Positions 1-10,657 of a DNA stretch of 64,000 nucleotides are shown here, piece after piece. The position numbers and the translations under genes were made by a program. How positions within the stretch are numbered: position 1 is the first letter of the stretch; every line of letters begins with the position of its first letter. Source of the stretch: Deinococcus metallilatus (GTDB lineage Bacteria; Deinococcota; Deinococci; Deinococcales; Deinococcaceae); NCBI RefSeq assembly GCF_004758605.1, contig NZ_CP038511.1:186001-250000 (forward strand), in the 5' to 3' direction. The notes beneath the pieces are model-generated. The model made no database searches. It saw nothing but the letters and a program-made list of their open reading frames with translations, and had not been told where the DNA came from.

Positions 1-220
1 GCGGGCGGGAGCGTATGAACGCCCGTCCCCCCTGTCCGCTGAGAAAGTCTGGACTGGACAGCCGTGAACCTGGAGGCGCTGACATGGAAGTGGCCCACCC
101 GTCATTGAGGTTCGGCGGGGTTGAGGACACTCTGCCTGGACAGGTGGTTCTCCCACCCTCATGTCCACTGTCACGAACAGGTGAGGCTTTTCCCGTGCTG
201 CCCTGGCCGGAAGGACCTGC

Positions 221-679
221 ATGACCGAGCACTTGATGATGTCGGGGACAACGAGCCCGGGTCGCCCTGAAACTCAGCGGCGCGAGGTCAGCGTCGCCGC
301 AGGCGGCCAGGAGGACCTGAATTTCCTGGGCCGCCGCAGCGGCCACGCCGGGCGACCGGAGGGGCAATTTAGCTTGGTGCTGCTCGACCTCCACATGCCC
401 CGGGTCAACAGACATGAACAGCTGTACACCATGCACGGGGGTAAGGCGCTCCGGGGTGTGCCGGTGGTGGTCACGCCCTTGAAGCTGCCCCAGGACCGGT
501 GGGCCAGCGAGGCCCGTGGCGCCGCGGACTCCGTGATCCAGCCGGAGGAGTTCGGGGAGTTTGATGCGGCAGTCAGCCGGCCCGGTCGGCAGGGGTTGGG
601 GGTGGGGCCGTCCGCATCGCCGGAGGGGCCGTCTCCCAGGTCCACTTGCTTGGGGCGGGACCCCCCCGTATTCCCCTGA
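221..679 (+). pseudogene. Decayed CheY-like receiver domain
   Basis: The middle of this frame reads like the second half of a response-regulator receiver domain: a hydrophobic strand ending LLDLHMP (phospho-acceptor Asp kept), then VPVVVT (the switch Thr position), then VIQPEEF where the invariant Lys-Pro should be, with Lys replaced by Gln. The glycine after the MP motif is lost, and the acidic pocket expected near the N-terminus is missing. The tail is proline- and arginine-rich and looks out of frame. I read this as a degenerate relic of a stand-alone receiver of the Rcp1 type. It could still be expressed as a non-phosphorylatable fragment, but nothing supports that. Confidence 0.5.
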
Positions 680-714
680 CTTCCCTCCCCATTCCGCTCA
701 TCCCGGAGGTCTTC

Positions 715-1494
715 ATGGAAGCCCTGGAACGTGAATTGCGCCGCCGCCTGCTTCTGGGTCCCTTCCGCCACGGTGCCACAGAGACCCGCTATGTCGGGCG
801 GCTTCCGCCCGGCTTCCACCTCCCCCTCCCAGCCGGTTCACGGGTCCTGGGCAGCACCCAGTGGTCCCGGATTCCCCGGTCCGGGGGCTTGCCAGGGAGG
901 CACACCCGGGTGCTCCTCGACGCTGAACTGCCCCTGCTCTCGTGCCTCGGGCAGTGGCGTGACCTACTGCGGCTCACCGGCTGGGAGGAAGACCGCTTGC
1001 CGGGGTTCCCGGCAGGCGGGTTTCTCCCAGCACTCCTCCCCGAACACCTCCACTGCTCCTCGAGGGAACAGCACCTCTCCCTGCGGGTCACCGCCCGGGA
1101 GGTGGACGGGGTGACGTGGGTGACCCTCGACGCCTCTCCCACGCTCCCGGAACAACGCGCCGTTCGGTTGGCCTGTTGCCAGGAAAGGTGGGGACCCCCG
1201 GTTCGCCTGCGCGTCCCCAGTGGAACGACGGTGGAACCCCTGGGCGGGGGTGGGAGCGGCGGACGGTGGCACCATGCCGCCGTGCTCGGCGCGGAGAGGA
1301 CGGCGGCAGCCCTCTTCGACCACTTCTCGCCGCAACTGGCCGAGCAGGGCTGGACCGAAGTCAGCCGGACGACGGACAGTCCCATGAGCGTGGGAAGTTG
1401 GTTCAGGGTGCGTGGCGGCCCGGGTGCGCTGCTGCTGTTCCTGGAGCTGGTGGAGGCGAAGTACGACGCGACGCTCAAGGTCATCCGGTCCTGA
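715..1494 (+). CDS. Hypothetical protein, 259 aa
   Basis: The start is the ATG preceded by CGGAGGT a few bases upstream; an in-frame codon further upstream at 646 has no ribosome site and adds a low-complexity leader. The protein is Arg- and Leu-rich, soluble, without signal peptide or membrane span. It ends in a moderately hydrophobic segment (LLLFLELVEA). A LFDHF..QLAEQGW stretch near residue 205 resembles the C-terminal part of uncharacterised Deinococcus proteins that follow an 'add a Tyr/His helix, then beta strands' plan, but I cannot name a family. It stands alone between a decayed receiver gene and the arsenic operons on the other strand. Confidence 0.55.
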   Translation: MEALERELRRRLLLGPFRHGATETRYVGRLPPGFHLPLPAGSRVLGSTQWSRIPRSGGLPGRHTRVLLDAELPLLSCLGQWRDLLRLTGWEEDRLPGFPAGGFLPALLPEHLHCSSREQHLSLRVTAREVDGVTWVTLDASPTLPEQRAVRLACCQERWGPPVRLRVPSGTTVEPLGGGGSGGRWHHAAVLGAERTAAALFDHFSPQLAEQGWTEVSRTTDSPMSVGSWFRVRGGPGALLLFLELVEAKYDATLKVIRS

Positions 1495-1926
1495 ACACCT
1501 TGTCCGCAGCTTGAGCGTGGCCGGTGGCTGCGCTGCCCATGCGGCGCCGCGTTTCTCCGGGACCAAGCCGCAGGGGCGGCTGGGACTCGCCGCGCCGCTC
1601 GGCGCCCCACCGCCTATAGGCTGGCCCCACCGGGATCCTGCGGCTCTCCTAAAACTCGGTCTGCTGGACCTGCAGCACCGCTCCACAGGGAGCCGACCGA
1701 ACGGTTGAGCCCGCATTCTTGTCGCCTTCCGGCTGGTCAGGCGATCCCATCCGGACCGTGCCAGAGACGCGCGCCTCCGCGAGGCCGCGCCGCTGATCGT
1801 CCACCCACCGGAGCCCGTCGAAGCAGAGCGGCACCCCCGCCGCCCACCCCTTGTCAGGGTGTCCACGGCGCACCCCTCGGACGTTCCCGTCAAGGGGTCG
1901 CGCCAGCAGTGGGGCGAACACCAAGG
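1495..1926. other. Intergenic, no gene supported
   Basis: This 432-bp gap lies between the 3' ends of a plus-strand gene and a minus-strand MFS gene. A minus-strand frame stays open here, but it is the out-of-frame continuation of the MFS region and shows no recognisable domain. No convincing terminator hairpin with a T tract was seen. Confidence 0.4.
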
Positions 1927-3063
1927 CTAAGCCTGGGTCCAGCCTCCGCCTGCGGTCAGGCGACGGGCGGTGAGCAGGACTCCGGCAGCGGCCAGGGCAG
2001 ACCCTGCCAGCAGCAGCAGGGAGACGTGGGCGCTGCCTGTCCAGGTGAACAGCACCCCTACCCCCAGCGGCGTGAACGCCTGCGCCAGGTTCACCGACCG
2101 CGCCATCTGCCCGTTCGCCGCCCCAAAGGTCAGGGCCCCACTCGTCAGCCCGAACACCACGATGCCCACGACCATGAGCGTCAGAGACGCCAGGAAATGC
2201 AGCAGCAGCGCCCCAATCGCCAGGCCGACGAAGAGCACCAGGGTCAGAGGCAGGGCGCCCAGCCGCGAGAGCAGCGGGACGAACAGCACCCGGCCCGGCA
2301 GGGCGGCCAGGCCCAGCAGGCCGGTGAGGGCCGCCGCGAGCCCGGGAGCGTATCCGGCAGCGAGCAGGAGCGGCGCGAGCTGCAAACCCACCCCGACGGT
2401 GACGATGCGCGCGAGCGTGAAGGCCAACGTCAGCCGTGCGAAGGCGGGGTCCGGGGCAAAGGCCGGACGAGGTGTACCCGGTCTGGCCCCTCCCACTGAG
2501 GGAAGGACCCGCCAGGCCAGCAGGCCCAAGGCGACCAGCAGCACCGCGAGGGCGAGCAGCGCCGCACGTAGTGCCCCCACCGACAGCAGGGCGGCGGTGA
2601 GCGGCACGAAGATCGTGCTCGCCAGCCCCGCGACGAGCGTAATCGTCAGGGTGGCCCGGGTCCGGGCAGCGCCACTCACCTGTTGCCCCAGGACGGTGAA
2701 GGCGGCCTCGTAGAACGTCAGGGCCATCGCCACGCCCGCGAGCAGCCAGCCCAGCACAAAGGCCGGGTAGCTGGAGGTGCAGGCCAGCAGCATGAACGCC
2801 ACTCCGCCCAGCGCCGCCCCGCCCCCCACCAGCACCCGGCCCCCGCGAGCGTCGAGGGCGCGACCGACCCTTGGGGCGACGAGCGCCGTGACCAGCAGGG
2901 CGAGGGTGAAGGCGAGGCCGGTCTGAGTGCGGGACCACCCGCGTTCGTGTTCGGCGGCGACCGCAAGGAGGGGCTGGGCGTAGTACAGGGCGCCGTAGCT
3001 CACGGTCGTGAGGACGGCCAGCGTCCACACCAGGGAACGCTGGCTGCGAGTGGACTCGGGCAT
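1927..3063 (-). CDS. MFS transporter of the arsenic operon
   Basis: A 378-residue, very hydrophobic protein with about 12 predicted spans. The start is the ATG whose first bases overlap the stop of the upstream ArsN2-DUF6428 gene (ATGA-type overlap), so translation is coupled. The N-terminal half has the MFS loop pattern after span 2 (RVGRALDARGG, a variant of the G-x-x-x-D-R-x-G-R-R motif). It is the last gene of the marR-like to arsN2-DUF6428 unit. From context it probably exports an arsenical, as MFS proteins such as ArsK and ArsJ do, but the substrate cannot be read from the sequence. It does not look like ArsB or Acr3. Confidence 0.8.
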   Translation of the reverse strand: MPESTRSQRSLVWTLAVLTTVSYGALYYAQPLLAVAAEHERGWSRTQTGLAFTLALLVTALVAPRVGRALDARGGRVLVGGGAALGGVAFMLLACTSSYPAFVLGWLLAGVAMALTFYEAAFTVLGQQVSGAARTRATLTITLVAGLASTIFVPLTAALLSVGALRAALLALAVLLVALGLLAWRVLPSVGGARPGTPRPAFAPDPAFARLTLAFTLARIVTVGVGLQLAPLLLAAGYAPGLAAALTGLLGLAALPGRVLFVPLLSRLGALPLTLVLFVGLAIGALLLHFLASLTLMVVGIVVFGLTSGALTFGAANGQMARSVNLAQAFTPLGVGVLFTWTGSAHVSLLLLAGSALAAAGVLLTARRLTAGGGWTQA

Positions 3064-4094
3064 CAGCCCAGGGAGATCAGGTCGGTCGTGGCCGGGCCAC
3101 AGCAGCCACTCCCACTTGTAGGGGCACAGCACGCCGCGGCCTCCACCGGCTCCGCCGCAGCGACGGGCTGCCCGCAGGCGTCAGAAGCCTTGCACTGCAC
3201 ACCTGGCGTCCGCAGGTGAACGATCACGCGCTCCCCCTGGGGTTCGACGTGCGTGACGTGGTACTGCATGGCGGGCGTGACGCTGTTGCCGTACTCAAAC
3301 CGCACCTCCGCCTCCCCGCGCACCGGGACGCTCTTTGCCACCCGGTCGTAGATGCTCAGGAACTTACGGGTGGTCATGAACCCCTCTCCCGCCTCCCGCG
3401 CGTTGCCGTCCTTGAGCTGGATCACCGTCTCGCGCCAGGAGGAAGCCCTCCCGCCGCAGTCCATCGCTTCAATCGTGACGGCCTTCACTTCCGTGACGTG
3501 GTAGCCGGGGCCGACCAGCCGCTCGCTGTGGAGCCAGAACTCCAGGGGGAGTGGAGGCCCTGCACGCAGCGCGTCGAGCAGCGCGGAGGTGGAGGTCTGG
3601 TCCGTGAGGCCGGGGATGGTCTGCGTCATGGGTTCCTCCTGGGAAGCGGCGTGCAGGGCGAGGTGCATCAGGGTGGCGGACCCTGGGCAGGCGTCCTGAA
3701 ACTCGCGCGAGGCGAGCAGGGGGGCGGGAGCGACCGAACGTGGCACCCGGACGAAGCCGAAGCGCGGGAAGAAGCGCGGGAAGTAGCCCTCGGCGGTGGT
3801 GGTGAGCAGGTAGAGATGCTGGAGGCCCCGGGCGCGGGCCTGGTCGAGCACTTCACCGATCAGCCGGGCGGCCACGCCCTGCCCCCGTGCCGACGGCGTG
3901 ACGGCCACCGAGCGCAGCAGGCCCACTCTGTCGTGCGTCTCCAACCCGGCGAGGCCCAGCACGTGCCCGTCCCCGTCCTCGGCGAGGAGGTAGCCGCCCA
4001 GGTGCTCGCCGACGCCCGCCGTGGGCAGGTTGAGAGCGGCGAGCAACGCCCCGGCGGCAGGAAGATCGGCGGGACGTGCGCCTCGGGTCAGCAT
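3063..4094 (-). CDS. arsN2: ArsN2-like acetyltransferase fused to DUF6428
   Basis: One uninterrupted 343-residue frame. Residues 1 to about 150 are a GNAT acetyltransferase of the ArsN2 type: V-x-P-x-x-R-G-x-G-x-x-x-x-L acetyl-CoA loop ([14 protein letters not shown]) and the ArsN2-like [11 protein letters not shown] segment. Residues 156 to 343 start with MTQTIPGL and match DUF6428, a family found in arsenic operons, ending in a Cys-rich tail with CC pairs. No stop separates the two. However, a perfect AGGAGG lies 5 nt before the internal ATG at 3629, so DUF6428 may also be made alone. The start at 4094 overlaps the stop of the MarR-like gene. ArsN2 proteins acetylate organoarsenicals; DUF6428 has no known activity. 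Confidence 0.75.
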   Translation of the reverse strand: MLTRGARPADLPAAGALLAALNLPTAGVGEHLGGYLLAEDGDGHVLGLAGLETHDRVGLLRSVAVTPSARGQGVAARLIGEVLDQARARGLQHLYLLTTTAEGYFPRFFPRFGFVRVPRSVAPAPLLASREFQDACPGSATLMHLALHAASQEEPMTQTIPGLTDQTSTSALLDALRAGPPLPLEFWLHSERLVGPGYHVTEVKAVTIEAMDCGGRASSWRETVIQLKDGNAREAGEGFMTTRKFLSIYDRVAKSVPVRGEAEVRFEYGNSVTPAMQYHVTHVEPQGERVIVHLRTPGVQCKASDACGQPVAAAEPVEAAACCAPTSGSGCCGPATTDLISLG

Positions 4095-4567
4095 CCGCAG
4101 CCCCCCTCCCCGTCGAGTTCGGCCCCAAGCGCGGCGCTCAGGCCCCTGAGGAGCCGCAACGTCGCCGCCCGGTCCTCTTGGGGCAGGCGGGCCAGCACCC
4201 GGGCGGATTGGTCGTTGAGCTGGGCGTCGAGGTCCTGCGCGGCCTGGTGTCCCGCGCCCGTGAGGCGCAGCAGCAGGGCGCGGCGGTCGCCCGGGTGCGG
4301 CGTCTTCACGAGGAGCCCCTGTTCCACCAGATCGTCGGTGCTGCGGCTGAGCCACGCCTTGTCCAGGTTCAAAGTGCCGGTCAAGGCCCGCAGCGTCTGA
4401 TCGCCCTCGCGTTCCAAGGTGGTGAGAATCGCGCACTGGGTCGCGGATTGCACGTCGCAGCAGGCGAAGTTCCGTTGCTGCAACTCGGTGAACTGCCGCG
4501 TCACCGTCCGAAGGAGTGCTCCCGTCTGGGTCGCCTCCTCCAATCTGTTGTCATTGGCAACGGTCAT
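4088..4567 (-). CDS. MarR-family regulator with Cys pairs
   Basis: A 159-residue MarR-type winged helix protein: helix-turn-helix around residues 60-90 and the wing signature [10 protein letters not shown] near 95-105, which is the classic D-x-R motif of the family. It carries a CC pair near residue 35 and ends in GGCGC, features that would suit thiol or As(III) sensing. Length is normal for MarR. It is the first gene of the arsN2-DUF6428-MFS unit. The ATG lies 6 nt after a -10 hexamer, so the mRNA is probably leaderless. A palindrome in the promoter and another in codons 3-7 suggest autorepression. Inducer not known. Confidence 0.8.
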   Translation of the reverse strand: MTVANDNRLEEATQTGALLRTVTRQFTELQQRNFACCDVQSATQCAILTTLEREGDQTLRALTGTLNLDKAWLSRSTDDLVEQGLLVKTPHPGDRRALLLRLTGAGHQAAQDLDAQLNDQSARVLARLPQEDRAATLRLLRGLSAALGAELDGEGGCGC

Positions 4568-4608
4568 GCCTTGACTGTACTGCGGCCCTTGTTGCTTGTC
4601 AATGACAA
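4547..4608. promoter_or_regulatory. Two MarR-type operator palindromes
   Basis: TTGTC-AAT-GACAA is a perfect palindrome at 4596-4608 and overlaps the -35 hexamer. A related element, GTTGTCATTGGCAAC with one mismatched pair, lies at 4547-4561 inside the first codons of the MarR-like gene. Their similarity and placement suggest operators for the adjacent regulator. Confidence 0.6.
4574..4602 (-). promoter_or_regulatory. Promoter of marR-like operon
   Basis: On the minus strand, TTGACA (4602-4597), a 17-nt spacer, and TACAGT (4579-4574), then 6 nt to the ATG at 4567. This is a near-ideal sigma-70 type promoter for a leaderless transcript. Confidence 0.75.
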
Positions 4609-4693
4609 CAATCGGATGGGTTAACGGTTGCCCTGATCGGACGGGCGACCAGGGCAGAGCAGTTACCGTGAACGTCCCCGAAGACGGCGGTCC

Positions 4694-5152
4694 TCATGCC
4701 TGGCTCCGCAACCAGCTTTGAATCCGGTCGTCAATTTCATCACGCACCCGGCGGAAGACGGCCAGGCGCTCCTCCTCATTGCCCTGAGCGGCAGCGGGGT
4801 CGTCGAAGGCCCAGGACAGGCGGTAGGAGGCGTGCGGGAAGATCGGGCAGTTGGCTTCCGCCCGGTCACACACCGTCACCACGTAGGTGAAGTGCTCCCC
4901 GAGGAGCGGCTTGACGCCCTTGGCCTGAAGGTGGCCGGTGGAAAGGCCCCGTTCTTCGAGCACCTTCAGGGTCAGTGGGTTGATTTCACCCGGTTCCAGC
5001 CCAGCCGATTGGACGCTGAAACGGTCCCCGGCGTGGTGCTCCAGCAGCACCTGAGCCATCTGCGAGCGGGCGGTGTTGCCGGTGCAGATGAACAGCACGC
5101 TGGGCGGCCGGGTGTCGGTTGGCGTGAACGTGTTGCTCTCTCCCTGGGTCAT
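4694..5152 (-). CDS. arsC: Arsenate reductase, LMW-PTP type (first copy)
   Basis: A 152-residue low-molecular-weight phosphatase fold arsenate reductase. The P-loop C-x5-R is seen as CTGNTARS with catalytic Cys23 and Arg29, and a later VTVCDRAEANCPIFP segment holds the two Cys used for the thioredoxin-linked disulfide cascade. It reduces As(V) to As(III) in the cytosol. The ATG overlaps the stop of the aquaglyceroporin gene (ATGA). It is the last gene of arsR-arsC-aqp-arsC. A long in-frame stretch upstream of the ATG is antisense-like and excluded. Confidence 0.9.
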   Translation of the reverse strand: MTQGESNTFTPTDTRPPSVLFICTGNTARSQMAQVLLEHHAGDRFSVQSAGLEPGEINPLTLKVLEERGLSTGHLQAKGVKPLLGEHFTYVVTVCDRAEANCPIFPHASYRLSWAFDDPAAAQGNEEERLAVFRRVRDEIDDRIQSWLRSQA

Positions 5153-5835
5153 GTCGGCTCTCCTTCGGGCTGGAACTCCTGGGCAAGGTGAGGACGGGGT
5201 TCGACGGGTTCTGTGGGACTCAGGACGTGGTTGGCGGCCACCGCCAGGACGGCGCCGAGCAGGGGGGCGGCCCAGTACAACCAGTGGGCGGTCCAGAGGC
5301 CGCTCGCCAGCGCCGGGCCAAAGGAGCGGGCCGGGTTCATGCTCGCCCCGGTGATGGGGCCGCCCATCGCGGCTCCCAGGGCAACGACGCCTCCCACCAC
5401 CCACGGCAGACCGCTTCTGAGCGCGACGAGCAGCAGGAAGAAGGTCAGCACCAGTTCGAGGACGAACGCTTGGGCCACGCTCCCCGCAGGAACCGTGACG
5501 CCCAGACCGCCCTTCAGGCCGAAGAGCGCCAGCAGCACGAAGGCGGCCAGGACCGCGCCCAGGAGCTGCGCCGCGACGTAGGGCAGGACCCGAGCACGCG
5601 GGAACTTCCCGGCCAGGGTCAGGGCGAACGTGGCCGCCGGATTGATGTGGGCCCCGCTGATGGGCGCCAGGGCCGCGATGACGGCGGTGACGGTGAGGCC
5701 GAATACGGCGGCCACGCCGAGGTGGCCGAGGGCGCCCGTCTGCGCCTGGACCACCGCCGCACCGGGGCCGAAGAACACCAGGGCAAAGGTGCCCAGCCCC
5801 TCGGCCACCAGCGCGCGGGACAGGGGAACGGCCAC
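5149..5835 (-). CDS. MIP-family channel (aquaglyceroporin)
   Basis: A 228-residue six-span channel with both NPA boxes: HINPAATF at residues 63-70 and SMNPARSF near 178. The start is taken as the GTG 1 nt after the stop of arsC (second copy), as in a tightly packed operon; the frame is open further upstream but overlaps arsC. Placement between two arsC genes matches the Sinorhizobium arrangement in which AqpS replaces an ArsB pump: arsenate is reduced inside and arsenite leaves by diffusion down its gradient. Glycerol or water transport cannot be excluded. Confidence 0.85.
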   Translation of the reverse strand: MAVPLSRALVAEGLGTFALVFFGPGAAVVQAQTGALGHLGVAAVFGLTVTAVIAALAPISGAHINPAATFALTLAGKFPRARVLPYVAAQLLGAVLAAFVLLALFGLKGGLGVTVPAGSVAQAFVLELVLTFFLLLVALRSGLPWVVGGVVALGAAMGGPITGASMNPARSFGPALASGLWTAHWLYWAAPLLGAVLAVAANHVLSPTEPVEPRPHLAQEFQPEGEPT

Positions 5836-5836
5836 G

Positions 5837-6298
5837 TCAGGCCGCCGAGACGGGCGGGCTGTCCTCGTAACTCTCGGGGACGGGCCGCCCGTCCCGGAGC
5901 GCCTGCACGAACCCATCGAATTGCTTCTGGAGTTGGTCCCGCACTTCCCGCCAGCGGTCGAGGCTGCCGCCGCTCGGGTCGGTGAAGGGGTAGTGCAGGC
6001 GGTGGGTCCGGCCTGGGTACGCGGGGCAGGCTTCAGCGGCCGAGTCGCAGACGGTGATCACATAGTCGAAGTTCTGCCAGTCCGGCACGTCCCAGAGCGT
6101 CTTGCTGGTGTGGCCGTCGAGGCTCAGGCCGATCTCCCCCATGACGGTCTTCGCGTCGTCCTTGACCCGGGTGGCTTCCGTCCCAGCGGAATGCACGTCG
6201 AGGCCCAATCCCACACGCTCTGCCGCCGCCCGAGTCAGGGCCTCGGCCATCTGCGAGCGGGCGGAATTGTGGGTGCACAGGATCAGAACGCGGGTCAC
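5837..6298 (-). CDS. arsC: Arsenate reductase, LMW-PTP type (second copy)
   Basis: A 153-residue LMW-PTP type ArsC with the P-loop CTHNSARS at residues 8-15 and the downstream VITVCDSAAEACPAYP redox segment. It starts 4 nt after the ArsR stop and is followed 1 nt later by the channel gene. It is clearly diverged from the other ArsC of the same operon (different residues after the P-loop and a longer C-terminus, DGRPVPESYEDSP), so the two may differ in reductant (thioredoxin versus mycothiol/bacillithiol-like) or regulation; the sequence alone does not say. Confidence 0.9.
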   Translation of the reverse strand: MTRVLILCTHNSARSQMAEALTRAAAERVGLGLDVHSAGTEATRVKDDAKTVMGEIGLSLDGHTSKTLWDVPDWQNFDYVITVCDSAAEACPAYPGRTHRLHYPFTDPSGGSLDRWREVRDQLQKQFDGFVQALRDGRPVPESYEDSPPVSAA

Positions 6299-6302
6299 AC
6301 CC

Positions 6303-6623
6303 TCAGCATATCGATTTCGTTTGATGCGTCAAGGCGAGTGGACCCGTGAATATCTCGCCCAGCAGGTTCCCACCCAACTGAAAAAATTGATCCTGGCGCA
6401 GGGTGTAATAGGTGTTCTTGCCGCGCTGCTCGGAAGAAACCAGTTCGGCTTCGCGGAGGATGCCGAGGTGGTAGGAGACCTTGGACTGGGGAAGCCCCAG
6501 CAAGGCTTCCAGGTCGCACACGCAGCGTTCGCCGCCTGCCAGGTGCCGGACCAACTCAAAGCGGATCTCGTGGGAGAGGGCCTTGAGCTGGTCGAGCACG
6601 CCGGGCACGGCCACCGTCGTCAT
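6303..6623 (-). CDS. arsR: ArsR arsenite-responsive repressor
   Basis: A 106-residue winged-helix repressor. The As(III) site of the alpha-3 type, E-R-C-V-C-D-L, is at residues 32-38 with Cys34 and Cys36, followed by the recognition helix LPQSKVSYHLGILREAELV. It should repress its own operon (arsR-arsC-aqp-arsC) until arsenite binds. A TAGAAT hexamer lies exactly 6 nt before the ATG (6630-6635 on the minus strand), which points to a leaderless mRNA; the -35 is weak. Confidence 0.9.
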   Translation of the reverse strand: MTTVAVPGVLDQLKALSHEIRFELVRHLAGGERCVCDLEALLGLPQSKVSYHLGILREAELVSSEQRGKNTYYTLRQDQFFQLGGNLLGEIFTGPLALTHQTKSIC

Positions 6624-6635
6624 TCAGGCATTCTA

Positions 6636-7172
6636 GTGGTTGAGAAAGTCAGGACTGGCAGCGTCGCCAGGCTCTTGCGAGCGCCGGGGACGACGGTAGC
6701 CCCAGAGGATGTGGCGCGGCCGAGGGGCTGAAAGCTTAGCGTTGGTTCTCGCGCCACTGCTGGCGTTACCCCGTCACCGCCGGAAGCCCGTCGCGGGGAG
6801 TGGGAGGCCACCGTCTGACTCACACGGGATCCGGTCCGCCTTCAGCCCGCGGAACTCGCTCGTGTGACCTCCCCATTGGGTCATGGTAAAGGTGTTCGTG
6901 CCGGACCGGCGCGGCAGAAGGCGCACCTCAGCCGCGGAACGGCACGATGACTTCCTGCCCCCGCAACTCAGAGAGTCCCACCCGTTCGCCCCCGAGATCC
7001 GGCGCAGCGGGGCCGCGGCAAACGTGACCCGGGCTGGCCGCAGGGGCAGATGCTTGGAGGAGACCGATGGCCTCAACAGACGTGTTCCTCGTCCCCTCCA
7101 AGAGACGGAAGGGCCAGCATGGTGTGATCAGCGCTGACATGACGCCGTTCTGGCCGAAGTCCTGACCTTACC
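6636..7172. other. Intergenic with possible gene remnants
   Basis: About 540 bp with no complete gene. On the minus strand, fragments in two frames (ending VGLSELRGQEVIVPFRG, and TNTFTMTQWGGHTSEFRGLKADRIP) look protein-like and follow one another, so this may be a decayed gene; I could not assign it to a family. No promoter of the direct-repeat type was found here. Confidence 0.3.
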
Positions 7173-7185
7173 GAGAACGACTCTC
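7173..7185. promoter_or_regulatory. Fur-like inverted repeat
   Basis: GAGA-ACGAC-TCTC, flanked by TTACC and AATAA, resembles a 7-1-7 Fur-type site and lies 28 bp upstream of the -35 of the iron-uptake operon. Call rests on symmetry and context only. Confidence 0.35.
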
Positions 7186-7212
7186 AATAAAGGCCGTCCT
7201 ACACGACGATTC

Positions 7213-7241
7213 TTGACAGCTCTCTGGTCGCGCCCTACGCT
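7213..7241 (+). promoter_or_regulatory. Promoter of iron-uptake operon
   Basis: TTGACA at 7213-7218, 17-nt spacer, TACGCT at 7236-7241. The expected start site lies inside the adjacent palindrome. Confidence 0.7.
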
Positions 7242-7267
7242 TAATCCGACTGATCTGCTCGGATTAA
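7241..7267. promoter_or_regulatory. 27-bp palindromic operator
   Basis: Perfect 9-bp arms TTAATCCGA and TCGGATTAA separated by 9 nt. It begins at the last base of the -10 and ends at the ribosome site, so a bound repressor would block initiation. Given the genes, a metalloregulator of the DtxR/MntR or Fur class is a reasonable guess. Confidence 0.55.
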
Positions 7268-7277
7268 AAGGAGAACT

Positions 7278-8284
7278 GTGCGAACCGCCCCGATCCTGCT
7301 GACCCTGCTGCTCGCTCCGCCCGCCCTGGCGGCCGACCTGAGCGGCACCAAGACCTACCTGCTGGGTCGCCTGGACGCCCTGAACACCTCCACCGCCCGA
7401 CTCGTGCAGGCCAGTGACGCCTACTACCAACTCGCCAAGGGGGCGAACTTCGACTACGCCCGGCTCTGGAAGACCAATCCTGGTGGAGTGAAAGCCGCCG
7501 TCGAGCAGACCCGGGCCGCTTGGCGCGACGCCAGCCCCCGCTACGAGCAGATCGAGGGCTTCTTCGCCGGGCAGGACCCCTTCGACCGCCTCGACCTGAT
7601 CATCGACGCCGCCAACCCCGGCACCGAGGGCGGCGTGGACCACGACGTGAAGCTCCCCAACGGCACGGTTCTGAAACGGCCGGGCGCACTGTTCAACCTC
7701 ACCGAGTCCGCGCTGTGGGGCCTGAATCCCCGGTACACGGCCCTGAAGGTGAAGCTCAGCGCCAGGGACGGGCTGGGCAACGCCCTGCCGGACGCGAACG
7801 TGCTCAAGGGCGGCGTGGACGCCCTGCACGCGGTGGTCGGGCAACTGCGGCAGACGGCGCGGACCTGGCAGCCCAGCACGGCGTACGTCTTCAGCACCCT
7901 CACGGCCAACGTGCCCACCACCCAGGACTTTCTGGAGGCCTGGCGCGGCTCGCGTTTCGTGACGGGCGGCGCCAGCCAGACCCAGGAGTTCGCGGCCATC
8001 TCCCGCCTGAACGACCTGCGGGACAACATCGGGTCCTGGCAGGTGATCTACGCCGGGGTGAGTCCCCAGGTGCGGGGCAGGAACGCCACGCTCGACGCCC
8101 AGGTGCGGAGCGGCCTGAAGGACCTGCGGACCTACGTTGAACGCCTGATTGCCCGAGAGCAGCGGCGGCGCTTCACGCCCGAGCAGGCCCTGATGCTGCA
8201 ACAGGAGGCGCAGGACCGCGCGACCGCCATTGCCGGTCCCCTCACGCAGGCCGCCACCCTCCTGGGGGTCAAGGTGTCGGGGCA

Positions 8285-8288
<4 letters not shown>
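7278..8288 (+). CDS. Imelysin-family iron-uptake protein
   Basis: A 336-residue exported protein; residues 1-18 form a signal peptide ending ALA. The body is all-helical and matches the imelysin/EfeO M75-like fold, with the conserved arrangement R-x-x-W-x-x-A (TRAAWRDASPRYEQIEGF, near residue 80) and a late RLNDLRDNIGSW segment. These proteins bind iron at the cell surface or periplasm and pass it to FTR1-type permeases. The start is a GTG after AAGGAGA. The stop overlaps the start of the FTR1 gene (ATGA), so the two are coupled. Controlled by the palindrome at 7241-7267. Confidence 0.8.
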
Positions 8289-10570
<2,282 letters not shown>

Positions 10571-10610
10571 GGGGTGGGCCGCGCGTTGCACTTGCGGTGA
10601 AGACAGACGT

Positions 10611-10649
10611 GCGGCCAGTGAGGTGGAGCCCACCTCACTGGCCGCTTTT
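10611..10649 (+). terminator. Intrinsic terminator after FTR1
   Basis: A perfect 16-bp stem (GCGGCCAGTGAGGTGG and its complement), 3-nt loop, then TTTT. It also separates the convergent minus-strand gene ending at 10658. Confidence 0.85.
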
Positions 10650-10657
10650 GGAGCATT

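Noticed and set aside
2..714. Small open frame at 15-224
   Set aside because: No ribosome site, no domain, and biased composition.
6880..6905. TTTACC-like hexamer in the gap before the iron operon
   Set aside because: No second hexamer 11 bp away and no -10 at the right distance, so it is not counted as a box.
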